Below, piece by piece: positions 1 through 7,467 of a stretch of DNA of 64,000 nucleotides. The notes under the pieces were generated by a model that was not told where the DNA came from, did not search any database, and worked only from the letters and a program-made list of their open reading frames with translations. The stretch is from NCBI GenBank assembly GCA_965204915.1, contig OZ242023.1:2480001-2544000 (forward strand), written 5' to 3'. The position numbers were made by a program, and so were the translations under genes. This stretch comes from HK1 sp965204915 (lineage in GTDB: Bacteria; Pseudomonadota; Gammaproteobacteria; HK1). The number at the start of each line of letters is the position of its first letter. Positions within the stretch are counted from its first letter, which is position 1.

Positions 1-1
1 T

Positions 2-328
2 GCCGCCGTGCGGGATGCGTTGGGCGGGGAAGCGGCCAGGTGCCGCGCGATCTTTGCCTCGTTCTCCGCGGCCCGGTGGCTGGCGCCTTACGGCCGGGCC
101 GGCACGGACTACTTCTACGCCGATGAAGACGGCGCCGGCCGCCTGATGGACGTGCTGCGCCTGTCGTCCGCTGACAAGGGAGAAAACGTGGAGATCACCA
201 TACCGATGGATGCGGGGATCCTCGAGGGCCACATGGAACCGTCGTCGGGAATCTTCTGCACGAACGAGATTCGGACCTATCTCGATCTGGGTCTTCCGCA
301 GAATTTGTGGGCAGAAGCTAAAGAATGA
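2..328 (+). CDS. C-terminal part of an AbiEi-like antitoxin/transcriptional regulator (cut by the window edge)
   Basis: The reading frame is open to the left edge, so this is the 3' end of a longer gene. The visible ~108 residues resemble the C-terminal domain of type IV toxin-antitoxin AbiEi-family antitoxins: an aromatic-rich stretch (DYFYADED), then VEITIPMD and a terminal TYLDLGL segment that matches the family's conserved YLDL motif. The protein stops soon after YLDL, earlier than I would expect for the family, so it may be slightly truncated. No AbiEii-type nucleotidyltransferase toxin follows; the next genes lie on the other strand. The assignment rests on remembered family motifs and a short fragment, so it is tentative. 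Confidence 0.35.
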   Translation, partial: AAVRDALGGEAARCRAIFASFSAARWLAPYGRAGTDYFYADEDGAGRLMDVLRLSSADKGENVEITIPMDAGILEGHMEPSSGIFCTNEIRTYLDLGLPQNLWAEAKE

Positions 329-496
329 TGATCCGTTCTGTCACCGGGGAACATCGGAAAAGCAGTCCTGTGGACTGGTGGACGAGTCCCTTTCGGGGAT
401 CGGCACTCCCCCTTCGGGCCGTGGGGAGCACACCTGCTCAGGCAGAGGATCACGGACCACCGCGATACGCGCGCCTGCACCGGAGGGTGGTCCTCG

Positions 497-1060
497 TCAG
501 CCGGCGCCCCCCGGGCCGAACGACCGGTGCGCCTGGACCATCAGTCCCGGCAACCCCTGCGTGGAGCCGAGACGGGCCGCGGCGGATTCGCGGCCCAGCC
601 TCGCGAGCTCGGTCATCGGGCCGGAGCGGATGGCGCCCGTCGGGCAGATCTCCTCGCAGGCGCGCGGCAGGTGCAGCGGGCGCTCGCGTCCCGGGGTCTG
701 GCAGAAGTTGCACTTCTCCATCTTCCCCGCCGCGGCGGAGAGCTGCGGGGCGTTGAACGGGCAGGCCCAGGTGCAGAACCCGCAGCCGATGCACTTGTCC
801 GGATCGACGACGACGATCCCGTCGTCGGCCCGCTTGTCGATCGCGCCGACCGGGCACGCGCTGCGGCACGGGGCGTCGCCGCAGTGCATGCAGGCCATCG
901 ACACGTTCATCGCCTGGACGTCGGGGAACGTCCCGCTCTCGATCTTCACCACCTCGCGCCACCGGGGGCCGACCTCGACTTCGTTCCAGCTCTTGCACGC
1001 GATCTCGCAGGCGTGGCATTTCACGCAGCGGGTGTGGTCGAAGTAGAAACCGTGTTGCAT
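497..1060 (-). CDS. 4Fe-4S ferredoxin-type electron-transfer subunit of a molybdopterin oxidoreductase
   Basis: A 187-residue iron-sulfur protein of the DmsB/PhsB/HybA type that passes electrons to or from the molybdenum subunit encoded just upstream in the same direction (119-bp gap). Four cysteine clusters are visible: CVKCHACEIAC near the N-terminus, CMHCGDAPCRSACP around residues 57-70, CIGCGFCTWACP around 90-101, and CNFC followed about 15 residues later by CEEICP. This fits four [4Fe-4S] centres. There is no signal peptide or Tat motif, so the pair may be cytoplasmic or the subunit may travel with a partner. No NrfD/DmsC-like membrane anchor follows in the window. The electron partner and substrate are unknown. 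Confidence 0.88.
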   Translation of the reverse strand: MQHGFYFDHTRCVKCHACEIACKSWNEVEVGPRWREVVKIESGTFPDVQAMNVSMACMHCGDAPCRSACPVGAIDKRADDGIVVVDPDKCIGCGFCTWACPFNAPQLSAAAGKMEKCNFCQTPGRERPLHLPRACEEICPTGAIRSGPMTELARLGRESAAARLGSTQGLPGLMVQAHRSFGPGGAG

Positions 1061-1179
1061 GACGCATCTCCTCCGGGCTTCAGCCCGTGGCCGTAATTCG
1101 CGGCTGGCCCGCGGTCGGCCCGCCGCTTACGCCGGGTACACCCTGACATGCCACCGGCGGATTGCCGCCGCCGGCGCCG

Positions 1180-3309
1180 TCATGAATCGCCCCCCGCCGG
1201 CGCCGGGTACACCCTGACCTTGCACTCGTTGTAGCAGTTGGCCCCGGTGACGGGGCTCGTATGGGTGTCCATCAGGTTGTTCGAATGCGCGCCCTTCCCT
1301 CGCGCCACCGAGCCCATCGCCCAGTGCCCGAAGCCGTGCCCGTGCCGGACGCTCACGCATCCGGGCACCAGACCTTCCACGACTTGCGCCTTGATCCGGA
1401 TCCTGTCCTTCGGGGATTCGACGATCACGTAGCCGCCGTCCTCGATGCCGTACTTCGCGGCGTCCGTCCGGTTGATCTCCACCCAGTTCTCGCCGCAGAT
1501 CTCCATCAGGAGGGGGTTGTTCTGGGTGACGATGTTGCAGTGCATGCTGAGCTTCGAGTGGGTGAGCTGGAGGGGGAAGTCGGCGTCGGGCTTCACGCTG
1601 CGCTCCGACCACACCGGATAGGGGTCGAAGCCCGCGTCCTCGTACTGCTGCGAGCGGATCTCGATCTTCCCCGACGGGGTCGGCAATCCCTCGGGCACGC
1701 GGTGGTAGCGCAGCTCGCCGGCCCAGAAGCCCTGCTCCTTCAGCGCGTCGAGCGACATCGGGACGTCCTTCATCATCAACTCGCCCCAATCCTCCCACTT
1801 CTCGTAGGGGAAGTACCGGCCGAACCCCATCTTCTCCGCCAGCGCCTTGACGATCTCGTAGGGCGGCTTCGCCTCCCCCACGCGCTCGACCACCGGCTGG
1901 CACAGCACCACCTCCGGGCCCTTCCACATGCCCTGGCGGATCTCCGCCTGCTCGTGGAACGAGGTCTCCGGCAGCACCACGTCGCTCTCCAGCGCGGTCT
2001 CGCTCATGAACAGCTCGCAGGTCACCGCGAGCTCCAGATGGGCGAACATCTCCTTCACCCGGTCCCGGTTCGGATCGCTCATCACCGGGTTGCTCGACTG
2101 CACGAACAGCCCCTTGACGGGATAGGGGTTGCCGTCGATGACCGCGTCGGGCAGGCGGGAGTTGGGGAGATCCGGGGCGAGCGGGTAGCCCATCGCCACG
2201 TGCAGCGGGTCCTTCGAGGGCGCGGCCTTGGCGTCGTCGGGGATCTCGACCGGGGCGCCGAGCGGGGCCCAGTCCTTGAGCACCAGGTTGCCCGGCTTGT
2301 CCACCTCGCCGCAGATGGCGTCGAGGAGGTAGCAGGCGCGGCCCGCGTCCGCGCCGTTGGTGTAGTAGCCGGAGCCCTTGAAGATCGCCGACATCGCCGG
2401 CTTGGTGGTCGCGAACTCGCGCGCGATGCGCCGGATGCGGCCGGCCTCGATGCCGGTGATCGGCTCCGCCCACTCCGGGGTGTAGCCGCGCTCGCGCAAG
2501 TGCTCGCGGAACCCGTCGAAGCCCTCGCAGTGGCGGGAGACGAAGTCCCGGTCGAAGAGGTCCTGCTCGACGATGACGTGGCACATCGCAAGGGCCAGGG
2601 CGCCGTCCGCGCCGGGCCGGATGGGAAGCCACTCGTCGGCCTTCTGCGCGGTCTCGGTGAAGTTGGGGTCGACGACCACCAGCTTGCAGCCCCGCTTCTT
2701 CGCCTCGATGAGCTCCCGGCTCTCCCACAGCCCCTGGTTGGCCCCCAGGTTGTTCATCCCCCACAGGATCACGTAGCGGGAGTGGATGAAGTCGTGCATG
2801 GGAAAGACATGGCCGAACAGGGTGAGGCAGGCCGAGCGCCGGTCCTGCTCGCAGCCGGAGGTGTGCGTGTACATGTTCGGGCTGCCGTAGAGGTCCCGCA
2901 GCAGGTGCCAGTAGAAGACGGTGTTCGGGTCGTGGTGGCAGGTGAACGCGACCGCCTCCGGCCCCCACCGCTCCTTGATCTCGGCCAGCTTGCCGGCGAT
3001 GAAGTCCAATGCTTCGTCCCAGGACGCGCGCCGGAACCGGCCCGGCTCCCCCTTCGGGTTGGTGCGCAGCATGGGGTACTTCAACCGATCCGGGTCCTGC
3101 ACCACCCACCCGCTCGCCATCCCCTTCGCGCAGCGCGAGCCGATATTGTTCGGGGCCCGGGAGTTCCCCTTGTGGTAGACGATCCTGCCGTCGCGGACGT
3201 ACACCTCGGTGGGGCATTGCCACGGGCAGGTGTAGCAGAAGCTCTTGACGACCCGCGCCTGCTTGATGCGCGCGAGCTCGGCGGCGAGGTCGGTTTCGGC
3301 GGTGGCCAT
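1180..3309 (-). CDS. Molybdopterin (bis-PGD) oxidoreductase catalytic subunit, DMSO reductase family
   Basis: A 709-residue catalytic subunit of the DMSO-reductase superfamily. The N-terminal [4Fe-4S] motif is CYTCPWQC at residues ~24-31 with a fourth cysteine in GSRCAKG about 27 residues later. The Mo-bisPGD domains and the C-terminal dinucleotide-binding domain (QLTHSKLSMHCN, later GANCYNECKVRVYP) follow. The likely Mo ligand is the cysteine in HTSGCEQD, the position that is Cys in thiosulfate/polysulfide reductase-like enzymes. The protein begins MATAETDLAAEL with no twin-arginine leader, unusual for respiratory members. It is encoded directly before its Fe-S partner. Substrate cannot be assigned; a polysulfide/thiosulfate/tetrathionate-type or acetylene-hydratase-like relative is possible. 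Confidence 0.88.
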   Translation of the reverse strand: MATAETDLAAELARIKQARVVKSFCYTCPWQCPTEVYVRDGRIVYHKGNSRAPNNIGSRCAKGMASGWVVQDPDRLKYPMLRTNPKGEPGRFRRASWDEALDFIAGKLAEIKERWGPEAVAFTCHHDPNTVFYWHLLRDLYGSPNMYTHTSGCEQDRRSACLTLFGHVFPMHDFIHSRYVILWGMNNLGANQGLWESRELIEAKKRGCKLVVVDPNFTETAQKADEWLPIRPGADGALALAMCHVIVEQDLFDRDFVSRHCEGFDGFREHLRERGYTPEWAEPITGIEAGRIRRIAREFATTKPAMSAIFKGSGYYTNGADAGRACYLLDAICGEVDKPGNLVLKDWAPLGAPVEIPDDAKAAPSKDPLHVAMGYPLAPDLPNSRLPDAVIDGNPYPVKGLFVQSSNPVMSDPNRDRVKEMFAHLELAVTCELFMSETALESDVVLPETSFHEQAEIRQGMWKGPEVVLCQPVVERVGEAKPPYEIVKALAEKMGFGRYFPYEKWEDWGELMMKDVPMSLDALKEQGFWAGELRYHRVPEGLPTPSGKIEIRSQQYEDAGFDPYPVWSERSVKPDADFPLQLTHSKLSMHCNIVTQNNPLLMEICGENWVEINRTDAAKYGIEDGGYVIVESPKDRIRIKAQVVEGLVPGCVSVRHGHGFGHWAMGSVARGKGAHSNNLMDTHTSPVTGANCYNECKVRVYPAPAGGDS

Positions 3310-3372
3310 CGGGATCCCTCCGGCAGTTGCTGCGCCGCTCGGCAGCGGATGGATTCGGGTGCGGAACGGACC

Positions 3373-3696
3373 TCAATCGTGCACCAGCTCGAAGCGACGT
3401 ACAAGATTCACCCGCGTCCGGGTCTCTCGCATCCGGGTCCCGCCCCGCCGAACCCACCATGCCTCGCCGCCACATGCGGCGCCGGTGTCCACCTCGCCAT
3501 GCCGATCGGTATCGGTCACTTGGGCCGGCAGGTCGTCCGGACGTACACCGGGGGGCCTGATCGGAGAGATGGTCAGGTTCGAGCCGTGGAGTCCCGGACG
3601 GACCGGGGCGCCGGGCTTCAACGCGATCTGCCGAGCCAACGACTGCGGAATGCGAAGGGCGAGGCTGTTGCCCCATTTCCTGATGCGGGTCTCCAT
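3373..3696 (-). CDS. MazE/AbrB-type antitoxin without an adjacent toxin
   Basis: The N-terminal half is a typical swapped-hairpin AbrB/MazE domain: METRIRKWGNSLALRIPQSL, then a basic beta strand. Residues ~60-80 carry the MazE toxin-binding tail signature (RHGEVDTG and GGEAW). I start at the ATG at 3696 because homologues begin with this sequence and GAGAAG lies just upstream. In normal loci mazF overlaps or closely follows the GEAW end. Here the frame instead runs on for about 26 atypical arginine-rich residues and the molybdopterin operon begins 63 bp later. It is therefore an orphan antitoxin, probably left after loss of mazF. Whether it is expressed is unknown. Confidence 0.65.
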   Translation of the reverse strand: METRIRKWGNSLALRIPQSLARQIALKPGAPVRPGLHGSNLTISPIRPPGVRPDDLPAQVTDTDRHGEVDTGAACGGEAWWVRRGGTRMRETRTRVNLVRRFELVHD

Positions 3697-3857
3697 CGCG
3701 CTTCTCGCCTTGCGTCCATACAATGCAGACACCATCGGCGCATGGACGGCGATCCGTCAAACCGGCGGAAGAAAACAGCCGGTGGAAGAAAACACGGCGT
3801 TGCCCGCCGACGTCCCGAATGGTCGTGTCATCGGGCGTCCGCCTTGGCGGGGCGGGC

Positions 3858-4916
3858 TCAGCGGATGCGCAGGCCGGACTCCGCATCGAAGATCTTCAGG
3901 GTCTTCGTATCGTGGATCAGGCCCACGGTCTCCCCTGCCGCTGTGCGCTCGTCGCCGCGCTCCTCCACGATGACGCGCTCGCCGGTCGGCGAGACGAGGT
4001 GGGCATAGGACACGCCGCCCAACGCCTCGGTCAGCTCCACGCGATGGGTCGAGCCTCCGGGATCGATCGAGAGATGCTCAGGCCGCAACCCGAGGCTGAC
4101 CCTGGTTCCCGCCGGTGGAAGGTGCACGCCGGGCATCACGCTCGCCCGCAGTGCGGGGACCTCCACCCCTCCCTCCGCGACGGCGCCGTCGAGGAAGTTC
4201 ATCGCCGGCGATCCGATGAAGCCCGCCACGAATCGGTTGTCGGGCTCCCGGTAGAGCTCCATCGGAGCGCCGACCTGTTCGATGCGCCCCTCGCGCAACA
4301 CCACGATCTTGTCGGCCAGGGTCATCGCCTCGACCTGATCGTGGGTGACGTAGATCATCGTCGCCCCGATCTCCTGGTGAAGGCGCGCGATCTCCACCCG
4401 CATCTCCACGCGAAGCTCGGCATCGAGGTTCGAGAGCGGCTCGTCGAACAGGAAGACTTCGGGGCCGCGGACGATCGCCCGCCCGATTGCCACGCGCTGG
4501 CGCTGTCCTCCCGAGAGCGCCTTCGGCTTGCGCCCGAGGAGGTCCTCCAGCTTGAGGATGCGGCTGGCCTCCGCCACCCTGGCCCGGATCTCCCCGGACG
4601 GATGGCCGGTCATCTTCAGGCCGAAACCCATGTTCTGCTCCACCGTCATATGGGGGTAGAGCGCGTAGGTCTGGAACACCATCGCCACGCCCCGGCGGGC
4701 CGGGTCGACGCGCGTGACGTCCCGGGCGCCGATGCGGATGCGCCCCCCGGTGGTCTCTTCGAGCCCGGCCACCATGCGCAACAAGGTGGACTTGCCGCAG
4801 CCGGAAGGTCCGACGAAGACACAGAACTCGCCGTCCTCGATCTCCAGGTCGAGCCCCTGGATGACCTGGGTTTCACCGTAGCGCTTGACGACTCCCTCGA
4901 ACGTCACCCCGGACAT
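3858..4916 (-). CDS. Sugar ABC transporter ATP-binding protein (MalK/UgpC/MsmK type)
   Basis: A 352-residue ATPase of carbohydrate ABC importers. Visible are Walker A GPSGCGKST, the Q-loop MVFQTYALYPHMTV, the signature LSGGQRQRVAIGRAI, Walker B VFLFDEPLSNLDAELR and the H-loop YVTHDQVEAMTLAD, followed by the C-terminal OB-like (TOBE) regulatory domain with LGLRPEHLS. The start at 4916 is chosen because MSGVTFEGVVKRYGE matches the family and GGGAGA lies 7 bases upstream; a longer in-frame extension upstream looks spurious. It is divergent from the binding protein and permeases (6101-9249) and very likely energises them. The two halves are separated by CRISPR-like repeats and a tandem gene array. 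Confidence 0.93.
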   Translation of the reverse strand: MSGVTFEGVVKRYGETQVIQGLDLEIEDGEFCVFVGPSGCGKSTLLRMVAGLEETTGGRIRIGARDVTRVDPARRGVAMVFQTYALYPHMTVEQNMGFGLKMTGHPSGEIRARVAEASRILKLEDLLGRKPKALSGGQRQRVAIGRAIVRGPEVFLFDEPLSNLDAELRVEMRVEIARLHQEIGATMIYVTHDQVEAMTLADKIVVLREGRIEQVGAPMELYREPDNRFVAGFIGSPAMNFLDGAVAEGGVEVPALRASVMPGVHLPPAGTRVSLGLRPEHLSIDPGGSTHRVELTEALGGVSYAHLVSPTGERVIVEERGDERTAAGETVGLIHDTKTLKIFDAESGLRIR

Positions 4917-5029
4917 CCACGTTCTCCCGGCGGGCAGGATCGGGACGGCAGCCTCGGCCGAATAGTGCCGGACCGCAATCCTTCCCGGCAATCGCCTCCC
5001 GAACCTCTTTCCGAGCCGCGGTGCCGGTG

Positions 5030-5184
5030 CGGTTCATCCCCGCATGTGCGGGGAGCACAACAAGGAATCCCCGAATCGAATGCAAAACAACGGTTCGGTT
5101 CATCCCCGCTCACGCGGGGAACACGGGAGCGGGTACACTAGCGCCCGACCGTCAGCGGTTCATCCCTGCTCGCGCCGGGAACAC
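5030..5184 (-). CRISPR. Three degenerate type I-E-like CRISPR repeats, no cas genes nearby
   Basis: Three 29-bp units at 5030-5058, 5096-5124 and 5156-5184 begin CGGTTCATCCC and end in GGGA(A/G)CAC, like classical type I-E repeats read in reverse. The inner palindrome is CCCCGC...GCGGGG in the first two and is broken in the third (CCCTGC...GCCGGG). The two intervening sequences are 37 and 31 nt, not the uniform 32-33 typical of I-E. By comparison with E. coli-type repeats the RNA orientation would be the minus strand. No cas gene occurs in the 64 kb. This is a relic or solo mini-array; a chance family of related hairpins cannot be excluded. Confidence 0.65.
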
Positions 5185-5259
5185 GATTCGCCGCGAAAGC
5201 AGGCATCGACAATGGCACTTACCGTAACCGACCACGGGCTCACCACGGGAGACACCGCC

Positions 5260-5547
5260 ATGACCGCCACCACCTTCAACCCGCTCGCCGCCGCCCGCGA
5301 CCTCAAGGCCGCCGGTGTCGAAGCCGAGCAGGCCGAAGCCATCGCCGAAGGGATGCGCCAAGCCGCCGATGCCGCCGCGGGCGCCGACCGTGGCGACCTC
5401 GCCACGAAAGCCGACCTCGCCGGCTTCGCCACGAAAGCCGACCTCTACCGCGAGATCGGCGCCTTGCGCTCCGAAATGCGCTGGATGTTCGGCTTCCAAG
5501 CCGCGCTCATCCTCGCCATCGCCGCCAAGCTGTTCGGCATCGTTTGA
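5260..5547 (+). CDS. Small DUF1640/CCDC90-like coiled-coil protein with C-terminal membrane anchor (copy 1)
   Basis: A 95-residue protein starting MTATTFNPLAAARDLKAAG, with a GGGAGA ribosome-binding site about 8 bases before the ATG at 5260. The middle is a predicted helical coiled coil with repeated DLATKADL units (a heptad-like KADL pattern), and the end (FQAALILAIAAKLFGIV) is a single hydrophobic segment. This layout fits the bacterial DUF1640 family, small membrane-tethered coiled-coil proteins of unknown role. It is the first and only intact member of a three-copy tandem array. The long upstream extension of this frame runs through the CRISPR-like repeats and is not coding. Confidence 0.6.
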   Translation: MTATTFNPLAAARDLKAAGVEAEQAEAIAEGMRQAADAAAGADRGDLATKADLAGFATKADLYREIGALRSEMRWMFGFQAALILAIAAKLFGIV

Positions 5548-5569
5548 CCCCCGCCCCGGAGACACCTCC

Positions 5570-5830
5570 ATAACCACCACCTTCAACCCGCTCACCGCCG
5601 CCCGCACCCTCGAAGCGGCCGGCATCGAGCGCCGCCAGGCCGAAGCCATCGCCGAAGGGATGCGCCAAGCCGCCGATGCCGCCGCGAGCGCCGACCGTGC
5701 CGACCTCGCCACGAAAGCCGACCTCGCCGATCTCGCCACGAAGGCAGACATCCGATGGATTCTGACCATCCTCGGCTTCCAGTCCGCGTTCATCCTCGCC
5801 ATCGCCGCCAAGCTGTTCGGCATCGTTTGA
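5570..5830 (+). pseudogene. DUF1640-like gene, copy 2, ATG replaced by ATA
   Basis: The sequence encodes 86 residues closely related to copy 1 (TTTFNPLTAARTLEAAG at the start, an identical EAIAEGMRQAADAAA core and an identical AILAIAAKLFGIV-like end). The position of copy 1's ATG is ATA here (GACACCTCCATAACC versus GACACCGCCATGACC), and no other good start lies upstream in frame. The reading frame is otherwise intact to the stop at 5830, and the ribosome-binding region is kept. It may be silent or may initiate weakly at ATA. The last bases of copies 1 and 2 and their downstream 25 bp are almost identical, showing a recent tandem duplication. Confidence 0.6.
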
Positions 5831-5852
5831 CCCCCGCCCCGGAGACGCCTCC

Positions 5853-5984
5853 ATAACCACCACCTTCAACCCGCTCGCCGCCGCACGCACCCTCGAAGCG
5901 GCCGGCTATCGAGCGCCGCGATGCGCCGCGACATCGCGGATTTGCGTGGGCGCATCGAGATCCGGCAGCACACGATGCGATTGA
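5853..5984 (+). pseudogene. DUF1640-like gene, copy 3, start lost, frameshifted and truncated
   Basis: The third unit starts with the same ATA-containing leader as copy 2 (CGGAGACGCCTCCATAACC) and encodes TTTFNPLAAARTLEAAG. One extra T after GCCGGC (GGCTATCGAG instead of GGCATCGAG) then shifts the frame. In the shifted frame a fragment reading MRRDIADLRGRIEIRQ follows, which resembles the distal coiled coil of longer DUF1640 proteins. The hydrophobic tail is missing. The shared ATA indicates that copies 2 and 3 descend from one already start-less copy. Confidence 0.55.
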
Positions 5985-6100
5985 CAGGTTCAGGCAGTCC
6001 CCGTTACGGTTTCAACGCACTTTCGGCGCCGGGTCCCGAAGGACGGAGATCGGGCCACGAAGCCCACGTCGCACGAAGTCCTCGTCGAAGGAGAAACTCC

Positions 6101-7351
6101 ATGCGTTCCATGCTCAAGGCGGCGGCTGCCGTCGCCGCGGCCGCTTCCCTGTCCGGTCCGGCGTCCGCCGGGTTGACCGGCGATCTGAAGATCTTTCTCG
6201 ATACCTCCAATCCGGCGCCGCGCGCCACCATGGAGGCCATGATCGCCCGCTTCGGGGCGCTGCATCCGGAGCTCGACATCGAGACCACGATCATCGATCG
6301 GGAAGCCTACAAGACCCAGATCCGCAACTTCCTCACCGCCGACGCGCCGGACGTGGCCACCTGGTACGCCGCCAACCGCATGAGGCCCTACGTGTCGGCG
6401 GGCCTGTTCGAGGACGTGTCCGACCTCTGGCAGGAGCCGGAGATCGCGCAGAACCTGGCGTCTACCAAGGGCGCGATGACCATCGACGGCAGGCAATGGG
6501 GCGTGCCCTACACCTACTACCAGTGGGGCGTCTACTACCGCGAGGACATCTTCAACGAGCTGGGCCTGAGGGAACCCTCCACCTGGGAGGAGGAAAAGGC
6601 CAACTGCGCCGCGATCGTCGCGTCCGGCCGGGCCTGCTACACGATCGGGACCAAGTTCCTCTGGACCGCGGGCGGCTGGTTCGACTACCTGAACCTGCGC
6701 ACCAACGGCTACGACTTCCACATGGCGCTGACCCAGGGCGAGGTGGCCTGGACCGACGACCGCGTGCGGGCGGTCTTCGCCAAGTGGCGGGAGCTCATCG
6801 ACATGGGGGCGTTCATCGCCAACCACCAGACCTATAGCTGGCAGGAGGCCCTGCCCTTCATCGTCAACGGCGAGGCCGCCGCCTACCTGATGGGCAACTT
6901 CGCGGTCGCGCCGATGCGCGAAGCCGGCCTCACCGACGACAAGCTGGACTTCTACCAGTTCGTCGAGATCACCCCCGGCGTCGCCAAGGCGGAAGACGCG
7001 CCGACCGACACCTTCCACATCCCGGCGAACGCCAGGAACAAGGAGGCCGCGCGCGAGTTCCTGCGCTACGTCGTCTCGGCCGGGAACCAGACCATCATCA
7101 ACAACGGACAGAACCTCGGGCAGTTGCCCATCAACGCCCAGGCCGCCATCGACGACGACGAATTCCTGCGCCAGGGCTTCGAGATGCTGTCCCGGAACTC
7201 CCCGGGCGGCGTCGCCCAGTTCTTCGACCGCGACGCCCCGGCCGAAATGGCCGCGGTGGCCATGGAAGGGTTCCAGGAGTTCATGGTCTTCCCCGACCAC
7301 CTGGACGACGTCCTGGAGCGGCTCGAAGCCGCGCGCCAGGACATCTACTGA
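6101..7351 (+). CDS. Sugar ABC transporter substrate-binding protein (family 1)
   Basis: A 416-residue periplasmic binding protein. The N-terminus MRSMLKAAAAVAAAASLSGPASA is a Sec signal peptide with an Ala-x-Ala site. The start is fixed by AAGGAGAAA just upstream. The body has extracellular solute-binding family 1 features: PDVATWYAANRMRPYV, the GVPYTYYQWGVYYREDIF segment, and EAAAYLMGNFAVAPM before the C-lobe. It is the first gene of a same-strand series with two permeases, an alpha-galactosidase and a beta-galactosidase. That context makes raffinose, melibiose or other galactosides the likely cargo, which is inference. Confidence 0.92.
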   Translation: MRSMLKAAAAVAAAASLSGPASAGLTGDLKIFLDTSNPAPRATMEAMIARFGALHPELDIETTIIDREAYKTQIRNFLTADAPDVATWYAANRMRPYVSAGLFEDVSDLWQEPEIAQNLASTKGAMTIDGRQWGVPYTYYQWGVYYREDIFNELGLREPSTWEEEKANCAAIVASGRACYTIGTKFLWTAGGWFDYLNLRTNGYDFHMALTQGEVAWTDDRVRAVFAKWRELIDMGAFIANHQTYSWQEALPFIVNGEAAAYLMGNFAVAPMREAGLTDDKLDFYQFVEITPGVAKAEDAPTDTFHIPANARNKEAAREFLRYVVSAGNQTIINNGQNLGQLPINAQAAIDDDEFLRQGFEMLSRNSPGGVAQFFDRDAPAEMAAVAMEGFQEFMVFPDHLDDVLERLEAARQDIY

Positions 7352-7467
7352 CCCGACCACCGGGGCCGGGCGCGCAACGGCGCCCGGCCCCGGCTCTCGT
7401 CCGCCTCGCAACGGTCCGCCGCCGGGGCCGCCGCCGGCGGAGACCGCGGGATCGACGGAGACCCGCG

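Noticed and set aside
1127..4008. Very long open frames on both strands over the molybdopterin oxidoreductase (more than 900 codons each)
   Set aside because: They are GC-rich shadow frames of the real gene, with Arg/Pro/Gly-rich nonsense translations and no motifs.
5315..5830. A single 171-residue frame linking the end of DUF1640 copy 1 region to copy 2
   Set aside because: Its first half is copy 1 read out of frame; only the part from 5570 matches the family, and it lacks a proper start.
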